In this document: piece after piece, positions 21,198 through 21,927 of the stretch
Numbering within the stretch: position 1 is the stretch's first letter
Layout of the letters: each line of letters opens with the position of its first letter
Assembly (NCBI GenBank): GCA_011390455.1
Contig: JAABSI010000048.1
Span: forward strand, 1 to 21,927
Source of the DNA: Trueperaceae bacterium
GTDB lineage: Bacteria > Deinococcota > Deinococci > Deinococcales > Trueperaceae
Direction: 5' to 3'
Length of the DNA: 21,927 nt
Position numbers and translations under genes: made by a program
Notes under the pieces: generated by a model
Seen by the model: only the letters and a program-made list of their open reading frames with translations
Told to the model about the DNA's origin: nothing
Databases searched by the model: none

Positions 21198-21927
21198 TCA
21201 GCGCGCGCCGCCCGCGGCCGTCCGGCCGGCGGCAGCCGAAGCGTGCGCCGCCGGGAAGAAGCGCTTGCGGAAGTGGAGCGCCACCCCGACGAGCGCGATC
21301 AGTACCGGTACCTCGACCAGGGGCCCGATCACCGCCGCGAAGGCGACGCCCGAGCCGAGACCGAAGACCGAGATCGCGACCGCGAGCGCGAGCTCGAAGT
21401 TGTTGCCCGACGCGGTGAAGGCGAGCGTCGCGGTCCGCGGGTAGTCGGCGCCGAAGGCCCGCCCCATGAAGAAGCTGACCGTGAACATGATCACGAAGTA
21501 CAGCACCAGCGGGATCGCGATGCGCACGACGTCGAGCGGGATCTGCACGATCGTGCCGCCCTTGAGGCCGAACATCATCACGATGGTGAAGAGCAGCGCC
21601 GAGAGCGTGATCGGGCTGATGCGCGGTACGAAGACCCGGTCGTACCAGTCCTGGCCCTTGGCGGGGATCAGCAGCACCCGGCTGAGGATGCCCGCGAGGA
21701 AGGGCACGCCCAGGTAGATGAAGACCGCCAGCGCGATCTCGCCGATCGTGATCTCGACGAGGCTCCCCTGCAGCCCGAAGAGCGGCGGCAGGACGGTGAT
21801 GAAGACGTAGGCGTAGACGCTGAAGAACAGCACCTGGAAGACGCTGTTGAAGGCCACGAGGCCGGCGGCGTAGTCGTTGTCGCCCTCGGCGAGCTGGTTC
21901 CAGACCAGCACCATGGCGATGCAGCGG
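21198..21927 (-). CDS. ACR3-family arsenite efflux permease, C-terminal part (cut by window edge)
   Basis: This inner-membrane carrier exports arsenite. The 242 residues visible (five-prime end outside the window) start [20 protein letters not shown], holding the cysteine conserved in ACR3 proteins, and include [14 protein letters not shown] with the conserved glutamate of a later helix. About seven hydrophobic segments can be traced, ending with a short basic, alanine-rich tail. The frame is open to base 21927, and the methionine at 21914 is internal to the family, so it is not the start. Arsenate reductase or ArsR genes, if any, would lie beyond the window. It may simply detoxify arsenic and need not relate to the molybdoenzymes. 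Confidence 0.92.
   Translation of the reverse strand, partial: RCIAMVLVWNQLAEGDNDYAAGLVAFNSVFQVLFFSVYAYVFITVLPPLFGLQGSLVEITIGEIALAVFIYLGVPFLAGILSRVLLIPAKGQDWYDRVFVPRISPITLSALLFTIVMMFGLKGGTIVQIPLDVVRIAIPLVLYFVIMFTVSFFMGRAFGADYPRTATLAFTASGNNFELALAVAISVFGLGSGVAFAAVIGPLVEVPVLIALVGVALHFRKRFFPAAHASAAAGRTAAGGAR

Noticed and set aside
18259..21444. A 1061-codon plus-strand open frame opposite the MalT-like regulator
   Set aside because: It is the antisense shadow of a well-supported regulator, with no motifs and no ribosome site.
8368..21927. Arsenate respiratory reductase operon, suggested by the nearby ACR3 permease
   Set aside because: ACR3 is on the other strand more than 9 kb from the molybdoenzyme operon, with unrelated genes between, and no ArrA-specific motif could be recognised.
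1..21927. CRISPR arrays, tRNA or rRNA genes, insertion sequences and integrases
   Set aside because: No regularly spaced repeat array beyond the three 13-base units, no tRNA or rRNA sequence recognised, and no transposase or integrase product.

Overview
The window comes from a strongly GC-rich bacterium (by eye around 70% G+C or more) that uses many GTG starts and tightly overlapping operons. The PsrB and PsrC proteins look, from memory, closest to the Thermus polysulfide reductase, so a high-GC member of Deinococcota (Thermus/Truepera side) is my best guess. No 16S or other marker is present, and other high-GC phyla cannot be excluded. The dominant theme is anaerobic or microaerobic respiration with hydrogen and sulfur compounds, plus the molybdenum cofactor supply those enzymes need.

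Layout. (1) 1-1609, minus strand: a membrane-bound group 1 [NiFe] hydrogenase, with a complete Tat-exported small subunit and the N-terminus of the large subunit cut by the window edge. (2) 1903-8231: a molybdenum block. It holds mobA on the minus strand. Divergently on the plus strand lies an overlapping operon with a class III substrate-binding protein, a FecCD-type permease, an ABC ATPase fused to a THEP1-like NTPase, moeA and a mog/moaB gene. This context suggests a Mol-type molybdate/tungstate importer rather than a B12 or siderophore importer. (3) 8368-12445: a three-gene molybdopterin oxidoreductase operon (Tat-exported catalytic subunit, four-cluster Fe-S subunit, NrfD-type membrane subunit) whose substrate I cannot assign, closed by a strong hairpin terminator. 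(4) 12719-17468: a TorD-type chaperone, psrA, psrB, psrC and an exported rhodanese-domain protein, closed by a second strong hairpin terminator. (5) 17565-21147, minus strand: a DUF4386 membrane protein and a MalT-like LuxR-family ATP-dependent regulator. (6) 21198-21927, minus strand: the C-terminal part of an ACR3 arsenite efflux permease, cut by the window edge.

How the parts fit: the hydrogenase would pass electrons from H2 to the quinone pool, and the Psr complex would use quinol to reduce polysulfide or thiosulfate outside the membrane. The exported rhodanese may carry sulfane sulfur to PsrA, as Sud does in Wolinella. The transporter, MoeA, Mog and MobA would feed bis-MGD cofactor to both molybdoenzymes, and the TorD protein would guard PsrA before Tat export. 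The points most worth a second look are: a ModA-like stub fused in front of the binding protein, the ABC-ATPase/NTPase fusion, loss of one proximal-cluster cysteine in the hydrogenase small subunit, an unusual C-x4-C motif in the unassigned Fe-S subunit, a three-copy 13-bp direct repeat beside the MalT-like regulator, and a CRP-like palindrome in front of the unassigned molybdoenzyme. No gene-free stretch exceeds 300 bases; the longest are 1610-1902 and 12446-12718.
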